NCBI RefSeq assembly: GCF_003233655.1
Contig: NZ_CP029830.1
Coordinates: 1 to 64,000 of the forward strand
DNA: 64,000 bases
Source of the DNA: Azospirillum ramasamyi
Lineage (GTDB): Bacteria > Pseudomonadota > Alphaproteobacteria > Azospirillales > Azospirillaceae
Direction of reading: 5' to 3'
Shown here: piece after piece, positions 25,618-34,990 of the stretch
Position numbering within the stretch: the first letter of the stretch is position 1
Layout of the letters: each line of letters opens with the position of its first letter
The notes under the pieces: generated by a model
The model's input: the letters and a program-made list of their open reading frames with translations, nothing else
What the model was told of the DNA's origin: nothing
Database searches by the model: none
Program-made: the position numbers and the translations under genes

Positions 25618-25980
25618 ATGTCGGGCCGCAGCTTTCCCGTCACCTTCGCGGCGATGATGGGGCCGTTCCTGGTCTGGATCGGGCATTTCGGCGTGGTCTA
25701 CGCCATCAACGGCGCGGTCTGCGCGCGGGTGCCGGAGGGGGCGACGCTGTTCGGCTATCCGATGTCCGCGACGCTGGTCGCCGCCGCGACCGTGCTGGCG
25801 ATGGCGTGGGTCGCGGTGCTGCTGGTGATGGCGTTGCGCGGGGCGGGACCGGCGGGGCATGTCGCTTCCGCCGATCCGCGCCGTTTCGCCCGCTGGTTCG
25901 TGGTCGCCGGGGCGGGCGCGGCCCTGGTCGCCATCCTGTGGGTCGGCCTGCCGGCGCTGCTGGTGCCGGCCTGCGGGTGA
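25618..25980 (+). CDS. Small membrane protein following the oxidase genes
   Basis: A 120-residue protein with three predicted membrane helices (FAAMMGPFLVWIGHFGVVYAI, ATLVAAATVLAMAWVAVLL and WFVVAGAGAALVAILWVGL) and a Cys near each end of the outward loops. The ATG at 25618 follows GGAGGTGCGTC after a 27-base gap from the oxidase stop, so it belongs to the same operon. Small hydrophobic proteins in this place often act as subunit IV or as assembly factors, but the sequence alone does not decide it. Confidence 0.75.
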   Translation: MSGRSFPVTFAAMMGPFLVWIGHFGVVYAINGAVCARVPEGATLFGYPMSATLVAAATVLAMAWVAVLLVMALRGAGPAGHVASADPRRFARWFVVAGAGAALVAILWVGLPALLVPACG

Positions 25981-26289
25981 TGCCCGATCCGATGAACAGG
26001 CCCGATGCCCCGGCCCGATGAATAGGCGCTGACTTACGGGACTTTGCGCGCGTCCCGATGGCCCCGCGTTTTCCGCCCGTCAACTCCGCTTTCACGGGGA
26101 TGACGGGCGATCTGCGATGTGCTTGGCTTCAAGAGCCATCAAAGCGGCAAGTTGGAGCCTATGTGATCCGATGGCGTTGCCGGCATCGTGAAAAAGACTT
26201 CGCCGGTTTCGAGGCACCTGCGGCGGCCGGAGGGGCCGCCGTGGATGTCCCGAAACCGGCGATGCGGTTTCAGATTATGACTGCCGGGA
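25981..26289. other. Intergenic region with nested hairpins
   Basis: About 310 bases with no credible gene. It ends in a nested inverted repeat: CGCCGGTTTCG at 26201-26211 pairs perfectly with CGAAACCGGCG at 26251-26261, and inside it CGGCGGCC at 26221-26228 pairs with GGCCGCCG at 26234-26241. It lies just downstream of the leftward lipoprotein gene and may end its transcript. The rest looks featureless. Confidence 0.6.
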
Positions 26290-26976
26290 TTACTGCTGGG
26301 TGCCGGTCTGGCCCATCGAGCCCTGCGGGGTGCTCTGGTTCTGCGGGGTGTCGCTCGGCACGGTGCCGGTCGTTCCCGTGGTGCCGGTGCCCATGTTGCC
26401 GGTCGTGTTCGTGCTGCCGGCGGTGCCGGTGTTGTTGGCCGTGCCGGTGCTGTCGTTCAGGTTCAGCGCGGCCATGGTCTGCTCGTCGGCGCGGCCGGTG
26501 ACGCGCAGGCCGTTCTCGCGCTGGAACCGCATCAGGGCGCTGCGGGTGTTGGCGCCCCACACGCCGTCGACGGCGATGTCGCGGCCGTCGGTGCGGTCGT
26601 TCAGCGCCTGCTGGATTTCGCGCACCTGCTCGCTGCTGAGGTTGCTGGAGGACATGCTGCCGGAGCGGCGGGCCGACGTCCGGTCGGAGCCGCTGCCCGA
26701 CGTCTCTTCCCGGACCTCCGCGGTGGCGCGGTCGGTCGCGCGGTCGGTCTTCTTGCTCAGGCTTTCGTCCATGCTGTTGCCGGCAACGGCACCGCCGACG
26801 CCGCCGACCACCGCACCGACCGGGCCGCCGACGACGGCGCCGGCCACGGCACCGCTGCCCGCGCCGGTCGCCGTCCGCGAGGTCTCCGTGCTGCCGCAGG
26901 CGCTGAGCGCGAACAGGGCGCCGGCGGCCGTAGCGGTCATGATGATCTTCGAAATCCCCTTCGAATTCCCAAGCAT
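26290..26976 (-). CDS. Lipoprotein with glycine zipper and peptidoglycan-binding domain
   Basis: A 228-residue protein. The signal has a lipobox (ALFALSAC), placing it in the outer or inner membrane. Residues about 40-70 form a glycine-zipper segment (AVAGAVVGGPVGAVVGGVGG). A Ser/Arg/Asp linker leads to a PGRP-type peptidoglycan-binding domain (VREIQQALNDRTDGRDIAVDG, then WGANTRSALMRFQRENGL). The last 50 residues are a Thr/Gly/Asn-rich tail with TGT repeats. The ATG at 26976 has AGAAGG nine bases upstream; the ATG at 26985 directly touches that site, so it is less likely. It probably tethers the envelope to the cell wall. Confidence 0.85.
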   Translation of the reverse strand: MLGNSKGISKIIMTATAAGALFALSACGSTETSRTATGAGSGAVAGAVVGGPVGAVVGGVGGAVAGNSMDESLSKKTDRATDRATAEVREETSGSGSDRTSARRSGSMSSSNLSSEQVREIQQALNDRTDGRDIAVDGVWGANTRSALMRFQRENGLRVTGRADEQTMAALNLNDSTGTANNTGTAGSTNTTGNMGTGTTGTTGTVPSDTPQNQSTPQGSMGQTGTQQ

Positions 26977-27117
26977 GGTTGCCATCCTTCTCGATTACGC
27001 TTCGATGTTGGCGACCCGCCGCCCGGTGCGGCCTGTACTGTCCTGCCGCACGGCAAGCGACAGCTGGGTCATGTGATGAACAATCAGCGGCGGGCCTTCT
27101 TGTTCCCTGGCGTCGTC

Positions 27118-28284
27118 TCAGGATTTTCCGTCATCGCCATTCGCCAAGGCGTCACCGTGAGCGCGGCGGGAGTAATACTCGGCGACGGCGTCGATCTGCT
27201 CGTCGGTCATTCGGCGGACGGCGGCTTCCATGATCCGGGACAGCGCCGTGTTGCCGCGCGCCTCGTCGCGCCACAGCCGCAGCTGGCCGGCGATGTAGGA
27301 GGCATGGAGCCCTTCCAGCGTGGGGTAGCGCGGGTCGCGGGCATGGCGGCTGGCGCCCGTCCCTTCATGACAGCCGGAACAGGCGGCGACGCCGCGTCCC
27401 GGATCGCCGGATTCGGCGATCCGCCGGCCCAGCTCCAGCATTCCCGGATCGGGTTCCGCCGCTGCAAAGCTTGGCATTGCAGGCTTTTGGGCGGCGTAAT
27501 GGTCGGCCAGCGCGCGGATGGTCTCGTCGTCCAGCCCGGCGGCGATCGGCTGCATGATGCCGCTGAAGCGGTTGCCCTGGGCATAGGCCCGCAGCGTCTC
27601 GTACAGATAATCCGCCGACTGCCCGGCGAGCCGCGGGAAGGCGCCGTCGGCGCCGTCATTGCCGTCCCGCCCGTGGCAGCGGGCGCAGTCCTGCAGCGTC
27701 GCGTCCAGCCCGGCGGTTTCCGGGCCGCTGACCGGGCCGGTCAGGTCGGCAACACGGGGATTGCCTTCCGATCGGGTCTCTCCGAAAGCGAGGCCGCGGT
27801 ATTCTTCCGCGCTCATCCCATTGAGCCGCAGGAGAAAGGCGGTAACCGCCCAGGGTTCGTCCTTGCGCTGCTGCGCCGGCCAGGCCGGCATGCCGGCATA
27901 CTTGATGCCGTTCAGGGTAATCCAGTACAGCTCCCGCGGCCCCCAGTCCACCACCTGATCCGGCAGATAGGGCGGTTCCGGCATCATGTGGCGGGAGATC
28001 GGGTTGCGCGGCGCGTCCGGCGCGCCGTGACAGGGGGCGCAGCCGTCCTCGTAATGGCCGGCGCCACGGCGGACCAGCGCCGGGTCGTTCAGGTCGGGCG
28101 GCTCCTCGACGAATGCGGCATGCGTCTCGACCGAGCTGCGCATCGCCATCTCGAAGAACATCTCGACGGGCTTCCAGTGTTCCTTGGTTGCCGCGACGCT
28201 GTAGAGGCCGGACCACGCGAACAGCAGCCCGCCGATGCCGGCCGCCACCGCCGCCAGGGCGAGGGTCGTCACAATACGCCGCAT
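27118..28284 (-). CDS. Triheme cytochrome c
   Basis: A 388-residue periplasmic electron carrier. An uncleaved or cleaved N-terminal membrane helix (VTTLALAAVAAGIGGLLFAW) is followed by three CxxCH haem sites: CAPCH at residues 82-86, CARCH at 200-204 and CSGCH at 302-306, each in its own cytochrome c domain. The last two domains together look like a diheme cytochrome c4, while the first resembles the donor domain seen in alcohol or sorbitol dehydrogenase subunits. It is coupled to ctaG (4 bases apart) and near the oxidase genes, so it probably feeds electrons to the caa3 oxidase. Confidence 0.9.
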   Translation of the reverse strand: MRRIVTTLALAAVAAGIGGLLFAWSGLYSVAATKEHWKPVEMFFEMAMRSSVETHAAFVEEPPDLNDPALVRRGAGHYEDGCAPCHGAPDAPRNPISRHMMPEPPYLPDQVVDWGPRELYWITLNGIKYAGMPAWPAQQRKDEPWAVTAFLLRLNGMSAEEYRGLAFGETRSEGNPRVADLTGPVSGPETAGLDATLQDCARCHGRDGNDGADGAFPRLAGQSADYLYETLRAYAQGNRFSGIMQPIAAGLDDETIRALADHYAAQKPAMPSFAAAEPDPGMLELGRRIAESGDPGRGVAACSGCHEGTGASRHARDPRYPTLEGLHASYIAGQLRLWRDEARGNTALSRIMEAAVRRMTDEQIDAVAEYYSRRAHGDALANGDDGKS

Positions 28285-28288
28285 GCCC

Positions 28289-29173
28289 TCACCCGGCCTT
28301 TCCGCCGGAGAACCGGCCGTCTTCGATGCGCTTGCTCCAAATCCGTTCGTCCCAGATCCGTTCGTCCCAGATCCGATCGTCGGCGCTCTGCCGCAGCCAG
28401 CGCGCCGCGCCGGCCAGCACCAGCGCCACGTAGCCGAGCGCACCGACCACTCCCATGATGACCCCGCCGAGCTGCTGATCGGCCAGCGGCGACAGGCCCC
28501 AGGCGGCGGTGGTGGTCAGGTGGTAGGGAAACAGGGGCGTCCCGGCGAAGATCAGCAGGCCCGCCAGCATCGCCAGGTGGACCGAGGTGCCGAAGGCCGC
28601 CAGCAGCCCGCGCAGGCGCATGGCGTTCCCGGCCGGCGCCAGAATGCTGCGCCACGCCGCCACCGCTCCGGCAAGCAGCGTGCCGTGCATCAGCCACAGC
28701 ACGGCGTCGTTGGCCAGCGCCGCCATGTAGGGCCCCGGCAGGTGCCAGATCCACAGCGTGACGCCGAACAGGCCCCAGGCCAGTTCCGGCCGCTCCAGCG
28801 GCCTGACCGCCGTCCGAAGCCAGCGCGGCCAGCCCACCGCCCCGGCCGGCCAGCCGAGCACGAACAGCGGGGCCGCGACCTGCACGGTCAGCAGATGCTG
28901 GGCGACGCGGGCGGAGAACAGGGCGGAGGTCAGGTTGCATAGCGGAGAGATGAAGGCGATGCCCAGGACCAGCCAGCCGGCGGCGAGGCACCAGGAGCGG
29001 TGGCCGGAAGTGCCCGCCGCAGTCCGTGCCCGTCCCGTAACCGCGGCCAGCCCGACCGCAGCCAGGCCGAAGACGGCCAGCAGCCATGGATCGGTGTTCC
29101 AGGCCGTCGACAAGCCTCCGGGCACCGGCGGCGCGCCGCAGTAGGGAACAAAGGGAAAGGCGTCTGTCGGCAT
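28289..29173 (-). CDS. ctaG: Cytochrome c oxidase assembly protein, caa3_CtaG family
   Basis: A 294-residue inner membrane protein with seven predicted helices. It has the family features WLVLGIAFISPL, AQHLLTVQVAAPLFVLGWP with the conserved His, WIWHLPGPYMAAL, LMHGTLLAG and AGTPLFPYHLTTTAAWGLSPLADQQLGG cut across its loop. Members are thought to deliver copper to the oxidase. The C-terminal tail reads RIWDERIWDERIW, coded by a 15-base tandem repeat. It begins the leftward ctaG-cytochrome c unit. The ATG at 29173 follows the longer frame that opens at 29284. Confidence 0.88.
   Translation of the reverse strand: MPTDAFPFVPYCGAPPVPGGLSTAWNTDPWLLAVFGLAAVGLAAVTGRARTAAGTSGHRSWCLAAGWLVLGIAFISPLCNLTSALFSARVAQHLLTVQVAAPLFVLGWPAGAVGWPRWLRTAVRPLERPELAWGLFGVTLWIWHLPGPYMAALANDAVLWLMHGTLLAGAVAAWRSILAPAGNAMRLRGLLAAFGTSVHLAMLAGLLIFAGTPLFPYHLTTTAAWGLSPLADQQLGGVIMGVVGALGYVALVLAGAARWLRQSADDRIWDERIWDERIWSKRIEDGRFSGGKAG
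28341..28381. repeat. 15-bp tandem repeat in the 3' end of ctaG
   Basis: ATCCGTTCGTCCCAG occurs at 28341-28355 and 28356-28370, and a third, degraded copy starts at 28371. Because the unit is a multiple of three it adds five-residue blocks to the hydrophilic C-terminal tail of CtaG without breaking the frame. Copy number could vary between strains. Confidence 0.85.
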
Positions 29174-29381
29174 GGCGTGCCCTCTTGGAATTCCGGGATC
29201 TCTCCGTCTGTCCAATGACCGGAAGGACGGGATGTTCCCGGCAAGGCGACGTTTCCGCCTGACCGGCCGTAGGCGAGGGAGCAAAACGGCCGCTGAGGTG
29301 TTGATGCAAAGATGGCCGCTCGGACATCCGCACGGATACGGGATGGATGCGGGCCAATCGGAAATGTCGCCGGAGACCGTG

Positions 29382-30656
29382 ATGGCCGCTGCTCATCCCT
29401 GCCGTGCCCGCGTCATTTCCGCTCTCTGCGCGGCCGTGCTCACGGGACTGTTCGCCGCCGGACCCGCGAGGGGGCAGGGCCAGTCGGGCGCGGGGCGGAA
29501 CGCGCCGCCGCCCGCGGTGACCACCATTCCGGTTCAAGTCCGCGACGTGGCCCCGGCGACGGATTTCATCGGCCGGGTCGAGGCGATCCGCTCCTTCGAA
29601 GCGCGGCCGCGGATCGAGGGCACGTTGGAGCAGGTCGCCTTCCAGGAGGGGCAGAACGTCAATGCGGGCGACCTGCTCTATGTGATCGAGCAGGCGCCCT
29701 ACCAGACGGCGTTGGACAGTGCCAAGGCCCAGCTCGCCAGTGCCGAGGCCAAGCAGCGCGAGGCGGAGAGCGCCTACGGCCGCACCCAGGAACTGCGGCA
29801 GGGGGGCAACGTCTCGCAGGCGCAGCTGGATCAGGCGCTGGCCGACCGCGACGCCGCCCAGGCGGACGTGATGATGAACCAGGCGCAGGTCCGCACGGCC
29901 GAAATCAACCTGGGCTACACCCGCATCACCAGCCCGGTGAGAGGCCGCATCGGCGCCACGTCCGTGACCCAGGGCAACCTCGTCGGCCCGTCCACCGGCG
30001 TGCTGGCGACGGTGATGCAGCTCGACCCGATCCGCGTCGTCTTCTCCGTCGCCGACCGCGACCTGCTGGCCCTCCAGCGCCGGCTCGACATCACGCAGCC
30101 GGCCCAGGCGGCGGACAAGTTCGTGCCGACGCTGGTCCTGTCCGACGGCAGCGAATATGCCGAACAGGGCAAGATCGATTTCACCAACAACAGTGTCGAT
30201 CCGCAGACCGGCACCGTCAGCATCCGCGCCGCCTTCGCGAACCCGAAGCGCCTTCTGCTGCCCGGCCAGTATGTGACCGTTCGGGTCCGCCGCGACCAGC
30301 CGGAACAGCGTCCGGTGGTGCCCGTCGCCGCCGTGCAGCAGGACCAGCAGGGCAGCTACGTCCTGGTGCTCGACGACCAGAACCGGGTACAGCGCCGGCC
30401 GGTGGAGACCGGGCCGCAGGTCGGCCAGATGCTGGTGGTGGAAAAGGGGCTGACCGCCGGCGAGACCGTGGTGGTCGGCGGCGTGCAGAAGGTGCGTCCG
30501 GGCATGGTCGTGCAGCCCAGCCCGGCTGAGCCGATGACCGACGATACGCAGGCGGGCGCCGCACCGGGCGGTGCCGCCCCTGCCAGGGCGTCCGGCGGCA
30601 GCGGCGGCGCCTCTGGCGCCGCTTCCGGCGCCCCCTCGGGCGCAGCGAAGGAGTGA
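29382..30656 (+). CDS. RND efflux pump periplasmic adaptor (AcrA/MexA type)
   Basis: A 424-residue membrane fusion protein. The signal is residues 1-30. The first half of the barrel-sandwich domain holds [21 protein letters not shown], the coiled-coil hairpin spans about residues 105-165, and the second half holds [13 protein letters not shown]. The beta-barrel part has [17 protein letters not shown], and the end is a long Ala/Gly/Ser-rich tail. The ATG at 29382 has GGAGA six bases upstream; earlier in-frame ATGs at 29343 and 29364 lack one. It is followed after 4 bases by its RND pump. No outer membrane channel gene is adjacent. Confidence 0.9.
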   Translation: MAAAHPCRARVISALCAAVLTGLFAAGPARGQGQSGAGRNAPPPAVTTIPVQVRDVAPATDFIGRVEAIRSFEARPRIEGTLEQVAFQEGQNVNAGDLLYVIEQAPYQTALDSAKAQLASAEAKQREAESAYGRTQELRQGGNVSQAQLDQALADRDAAQADVMMNQAQVRTAEINLGYTRITSPVRGRIGATSVTQGNLVGPSTGVLATVMQLDPIRVVFSVADRDLLALQRRLDITQPAQAADKFVPTLVLSDGSEYAEQGKIDFTNNSVDPQTGTVSIRAAFANPKRLLLPGQYVTVRVRRDQPEQRPVVPVAAVQQDQQGSYVLVLDDQNRVQRRPVETGPQVGQMLVVEKGLTAGETVVVGGVQKVRPGMVVQPSPAEPMTDDTQAGAAPGGAAPARASGGSGGASGAASGAPSGAAKE

Positions 30657-30660
30657 GGCG

Positions 30661-33600
30661 ATGTTCTCCGCGCTCTTCATCCGCCGCCCGAATCTGGCGA
30701 TCGTCATCGCGGTCGTCACGCTGATCGCCGGTCTGCTGGCGCTCAGCACCATTCCGGTCGCGCAGTATCCGTCGATCACTCCGCCGACCGTCCAGGTGTC
30801 GGCGACATATCCCGGCGCCAACGCCCAGGTGGTGGCCGACAGCGTCGCCGCTCCCATCGAATCGCAGGTGAACGGCGTGGAGGGCATGCTCTACATGTCC
30901 TCCACCAGCACCGACAACGGCAGCTATTCGCTGACCATCACCTTCTCCCCCGGCACCGATCCCGATATCGCCGCGGTGAACGTGCAGAACCGCATGTCGC
31001 TGGCGACCGCAAGCCTGCCGTCGGAGGTGACGCGCCAGGGCGTCACCGTGCGCCAGCAGTCGTCCAACATGCTGATGGCGGTGAACGTCTATTCCCCAGG
31101 CGACCAGTACGATCCGATTTTCATTTCCAACTACGTCAGCCTGAACCTGCGCGATTCCATCGCCCGGGTTGCCGGCGTCGGCGATGCGCAGGTGCTGGGC
31201 GCGCTGGATTACAGCATGCGCATCTGGATGAACCCGGATCGCATGACGGCGTTGGGCATCACCGCGGCGGACGTGGTCGGCGCCATCCAGAATCAGAACG
31301 TCCAGGCCCCCGCCGGCCAGATCGGCTCCCCGCCGATCGGCGGCGACCAGCAGCAGCAGATGACCATCATCGCCCGCGGCCGTCTGACCGATCCGCGGGA
31401 ATTCGCCAACATCATCATCCGCAGCAACGAGAATGGCGGCATCGTCCGCGTCAGCGACGTGGCGCGGGTGGAGTTGGGGGCGCAGTCCTACACCTCCACG
31501 TCCAAGCTGAACGGCGCGCCCGCGGCGACGCTGGTCATCTACCAGTCTCCAGACGCCAACGCGCTGGACGTCGCCAATTCGGTGCGGTCGGAGTTGCAAC
31601 GGCTGTCGCAGCGTTTCCCCGAGGGGCTGGAATACGGGATCGTCTTCGACACCACCAGATTCGTCACCGCGACCATCGAAGAGATCGTGATGACGCTCGG
31701 CATAACCTTCCTGCTGGTGGTTGTGGTCATCTACGTCTTTCTGCAGGACTGGCGGGCGACGCTGATCCCGACGCTGGCGATTCCGGTGTCGATCATCGGC
31801 GTCTTCGCCGTGCTGCTTGTCCTGGGCTACACCGCCAACACCATCACGCTCTTCGCGCTGATCCTCGCCATCGGCCTCGTCGTCGACGACGCCATCGTGG
31901 TGGTGGAGAATGTCCGCCGCGTCATGGAGGAGCATCCCGAGCTTTCCGCGAGAGAGGCGTCGGCCCGGGCGATGGGGCAGGTCGGCAGCGCCATCGTCGC
32001 CTCCACCCTGGTGCTGGCGGCGGTGTTCGTGCCGGTGGCCTTCCTGCCGGGCATCACCGGGGAACTCTACCGCCAGTTCGCCGTCACCATCACGGCGTCC
32101 TTCATCATCTCCGGCATCAACTCGCTGACGCTCAGCCCGGCGCTGTGCGGCCTGCTGCTGCGTCCGCCGTCGGCGCCCTGGCGGCCGCTGGCGGCCTTCA
32201 ACCGCGGGCTGGACCGCGTGCGCGACCGCTATGGCCGGCTGGTTCATGGGCTGGGGCAGCGGCTGATCGTCGGGCTGGTGCTGTTCGTGGCGCTCACCGC
32301 CGGCGCCTTCGCCCTGCTGCGGGCCTTGCCCACCGCCTTCCTGCCGGCGGAGGACCAGGGCTTCTTCTTCGTCAACGTCCAGCTGCCCAGCGCCGCGTCG
32401 GTCATCCGCACCGAGGCCGTGATGGATCGCGTCAGCGAAACCGTCAGGCAGGAGCCGGGGGTCGCCGACGTCATCTCCATCTCCGGCTTCAGCATTCTCA
32501 GCGGCCAGGGCTCCAACGTCGGGCTCATCATCGTGGCGCTGAAGCCCTGGGCGGAGCGGGGAAGCAGCGAGACGGTCGATGCCATCATCGGCAGCCTGCG
32601 CCCGCGCTTCGGCGCCCTGCCGCAGGCGACGGTGACCGCCTTCAACCCGCCGGCCATCCCCGGGCTGGGTTCCACCGGCGGGTTCGATCTGCGGGTGCTC
32701 GCCACCGGCGGCCAGACCCCGCAGGAGATGGGTGCCGCGCTGCGCGGCCTGCTGGTCGCCGCCAACCAGCAGCCGGACCTGCAGGCGGTGTTCAGCACCT
32801 ACAACGCGGACGTGCCGCACCTGTATCTGGACGTGGACCGCACCCGCGCCTCGCTGCTGGGGGTGTCGCCGGCCGACATCTTCAGCACGCTGCAGGCCAA
32901 TCTCGGCGCCAGCTACGTCAACGACTTCAACCTCTATGGCCGCGTCTTCCAGGTGAAGGTGCAGGATGCCGCCAGCTTCCGCGAACAGGAGAAGCAGATC
33001 GACCAGCTCTATGTCCGCAGCCAGACCGGCGACATGGTGCCGATGCGCAGCCTGGTGTCGGTGCGCACCACGCTGGCTCCCGACAGCATCACCCGCTACA
33101 ACCAGTTCATGTCCGCCTCGGTCAACGGCCAGGCTGCGGCCGGGATCAGCACCGGCCAGGCGCTGACCGCCATGCAGTCGGTGGCGCAGAACACCCTGCC
33201 GCAGGGCTATGCCACCGAATGGACCGGCCTGTCCTATCAGGAGAGCCAGACCGGCAGCCAGGGCCTGATGGTGTTCGGCTTCGCCCTGCTGTTCGGCTAC
33301 CTGTTCCTGGTGGCGCAGTACGAGGACTGGCTGGTGCCGCTGGCGGTGCTGCTGTCGGTGTCGGTCGCGGTGCTGGGGGCCGGCATCGCGCTGTGGGCCG
33401 CCGGGCTCCCGGACGACATCTATGCGCAGATCGGACTGGTCCTGCTGGTCGGTCTGGCGGCGAAGAACGCCATCCTGATCGTGGAGTTCGCGCGGGAGCA
33501 GCGGGCCGACGGCCTGGGCATCGTCGATGCCGCGGTGGCCGGCGCCCGCCAGCGTTTCCGCGCCGTCCTGATGACGGCGCTCGCCTTCATCCTGGGCACG

Positions 33601-33798
33601 GTGCCGCTGCTGGTCGCCACAGGCGCCGGTGCGGCCAGCCGGCGGTCGATCGGCACCACCGTGTTCGGCGGCATGGTGGCGGCGACGGTGGTCGGCATCA
33701 TCTTCGTTCCGCTGCTGTTCATCGTCTTCCAGCGCCTGACCGAACGGCTGCACCGCCGCCCCGCGGTCACCCCCGCGCGGCCGGCGGCGGAGGGGTAG
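30661..33798 (+). CDS. RND multidrug efflux pump (AcrB/MexB, HAE1 type)
   Basis: A 1045-residue trimeric inner membrane pump that exports hydrophobic compounds using the proton gradient. The start [19 protein letters not shown] is typical. Paired acidic residues of the proton relay appear in [17 protein letters not shown] near residue 405, and the later repeat has [20 protein letters not shown]. Large periplasmic loops lie at about residues 35-335 and 560-865. It is translated together with the adaptor. The HAE1 class usually handles drugs, detergents or bile-like compounds. No local regulator is seen next to it. Confidence 0.93.
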   Translation: MFSALFIRRPNLAIVIAVVTLIAGLLALSTIPVAQYPSITPPTVQVSATYPGANAQVVADSVAAPIESQVNGVEGMLYMSSTSTDNGSYSLTITFSPGTDPDIAAVNVQNRMSLATASLPSEVTRQGVTVRQQSSNMLMAVNVYSPGDQYDPIFISNYVSLNLRDSIARVAGVGDAQVLGALDYSMRIWMNPDRMTALGITAADVVGAIQNQNVQAPAGQIGSPPIGGDQQQQMTIIARGRLTDPREFANIIIRSNENGGIVRVSDVARVELGAQSYTSTSKLNGAPAATLVIYQSPDANALDVANSVRSELQRLSQRFPEGLEYGIVFDTTRFVTATIEEIVMTLGITFLLVVVVIYVFLQDWRATLIPTLAIPVSIIGVFAVLLVLGYTANTITLFALILAIGLVVDDAIVVVENVRRVMEEHPELSAREASARAMGQVGSAIVASTLVLAAVFVPVAFLPGITGELYRQFAVTITASFIISGINSLTLSPALCGLLLRPPSAPWRPLAAFNRGLDRVRDRYGRLVHGLGQRLIVGLVLFVALTAGAFALLRALPTAFLPAEDQGFFFVNVQLPSAASVIRTEAVMDRVSETVRQEPGVADVISISGFSILSGQGSNVGLIIVALKPWAERGSSETVDAIIGSLRPRFGALPQATVTAFNPPAIPGLGSTGGFDLRVLATGGQTPQEMGAALRGLLVAANQQPDLQAVFSTYNADVPHLYLDVDRTRASLLGVSPADIFSTLQANLGASYVNDFNLYGRVFQVKVQDAASFREQEKQIDQLYVRSQTGDMVPMRSLVSVRTTLAPDSITRYNQFMSASVNGQAAAGISTGQALTAMQSVAQNTLPQGYATEWTGLSYQESQTGSQGLMVFGFALLFGYLFLVAQYEDWLVPLAVLLSVSVAVLGAGIALWAAGLPDDIYAQIGLVLLVGLAAKNAILIVEFAREQRADGLGIVDAAVAGARQRFRAVLMTALAFILGTVPLLVATGAGAASRRSIGTTVFGGMVAATVVGIIFVPLLFIVFQRLTERLHRRPAVTPARPAAEG

Positions 33799-34033
33799 CG
33801 GAGTCGGGAAGGACCGCGAAAGCCTTGATTTGCCGGCATGGGAGCCCACATCAGCGTGGTCCCCGACATCCTTGAAATTGGCGTCCTTGGTGCGACGCTC
33901 CCCGCGCATCGGCGCGGCGGCGGCCGGCTCCGGGCCAGACTCCGACCGACCCGTATCCTGCCCGGCCTGCGGCTGACCGGGAGGGCGGGCGGCGGCCTTG
34001 CAGAGCGATGGGCGGTCGGGGCAGGGAGTTTTC

Positions 34034-34990
34034 ATGCCGAACAGGAACCAACCGCTTTCCGACACCCGGTCGGTCGAACCGCTGACCCTCTTCCTGAAGG
34101 ACATGCGCCGCTACGACCTTCTCACCGCCGAGGAGGAGCGGGAGCTTGCCCGCCGCTGGCGCGACCATGACGATGCCGGGGCGCTGGACCGGCTGATCGG
34201 CGGACATCTGCGTCTGGCGGTCGGCGTCGCCAAGCGCTTCCGGCGCTACGGGCTGCCGCTGGCCGATCTGGTGGCGGAGGGCAACATCGGGCTGATGCGC
34301 GCCGCGCGGAAGTTCGATCCCGACAGGGGCTTCCGCTTCTCCACCTACGCCCACTGGTGGATCCGCGCGGCGATCCAGGACCATGTCCTGCAGAACTGGT
34401 CGCTGGTGAAGATCGGCTCCACCACCGCGCATCGCACCCTGTTCTTCAGCCTGCGCCACCTGAAGGCCAAGCTGAAGGAGCTGGACAGCGGCGACCTGTC
34501 GCCCGAGGCGGCGGCGGCCATCGCCACCGAGTTGGACCTTCCGGAGCGCGAGGTGGTGGAGATGAACCGCCGGCTCGCCGCCGACCGCTCGCTGAACGCC
34601 ACCGTGGGCGATGAGGGCGAGATGGAGTGGCAGGATCTGCTGGCCGACGACCGCGCCGACCAGGAAACCGCGCTGGCGGAGACGGAGGAGCGTATCCGGC
34701 ACAAGCGCCTGATCGCGCTGGGGCTGGAGAGGCTGACCGAACGCGACCGTCAGATCCTGATCGCGCGCCGCCTGCTGGACGAGCCGGTGACCGCCGACGA
34801 ACTCAGCCGGCGGTTCAATCTGTCGCGCCAGCGCATCGGCCAGATCGAGGCGGCGGCGATGCGGACCGTCCGCAAGGCGGTGCTGGCCGGACGGGCCGCC
34901 CAGGCGACGCAACGACCCGTAGCACGGCAGACCGCCGGAAAGAAGGCGGTCAAAGCGCGGTCGAGGCGGACGGGCCGGGTGCCGGGCTGA
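34034..34990 (+). CDS. RpoH-like heat-shock sigma factor (sigma-32 family)
   Basis: A 318-residue sigma-70-family factor lacking region 1.1. Region 2 shows LVAEGNIGLMRAARKFDPDRGFRFSTYAHWWIR (2.2-2.4, split over two helices) near residue 77, and the RpoH box appears as HRTLFFSLRHLKAKL near residue 133. Region 4 has TERDRQILIARRLLDEP and the helix-turn-helix LSRRFNLSRQRIGQIEAAAMR. The tail is rich in Arg/Lys. The ATG at 34034 follows GGGAG. Alphaproteobacteria often carry several RpoH copies with separate stress regulons. The last 41 bases overlap the end of the convergent DUF2243 gene. Confidence 0.9.
   Translation: MPNRNQPLSDTRSVEPLTLFLKDMRRYDLLTAEEERELARRWRDHDDAGALDRLIGGHLRLAVGVAKRFRRYGLPLADLVAEGNIGLMRAARKFDPDRGFRFSTYAHWWIRAAIQDHVLQNWSLVKIGSTTAHRTLFFSLRHLKAKLKELDSGDLSPEAAAAIATELDLPEREVVEMNRRLAADRSLNATVGDEGEMEWQDLLADDRADQETALAETEERIRHKRLIALGLERLTERDRQILIARRLLDEPVTADELSRRFNLSRQRIGQIEAAAMRTVRKAVLAGRAAQATQRPVARQTAGKKAVKARSRRTGRVPG

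Noticed and set aside
22624-25860. Long open frame antisense to the cytochrome oxidase genes
   Set aside because: Same composition artefact; the coded protein is repetitive and charged, and the sense strand carries all oxidase motifs.
30217-34104. Long open frame antisense to the first RND pump
   Set aside because: Composition artefact without domains; the sense strand holds a full-length pump.
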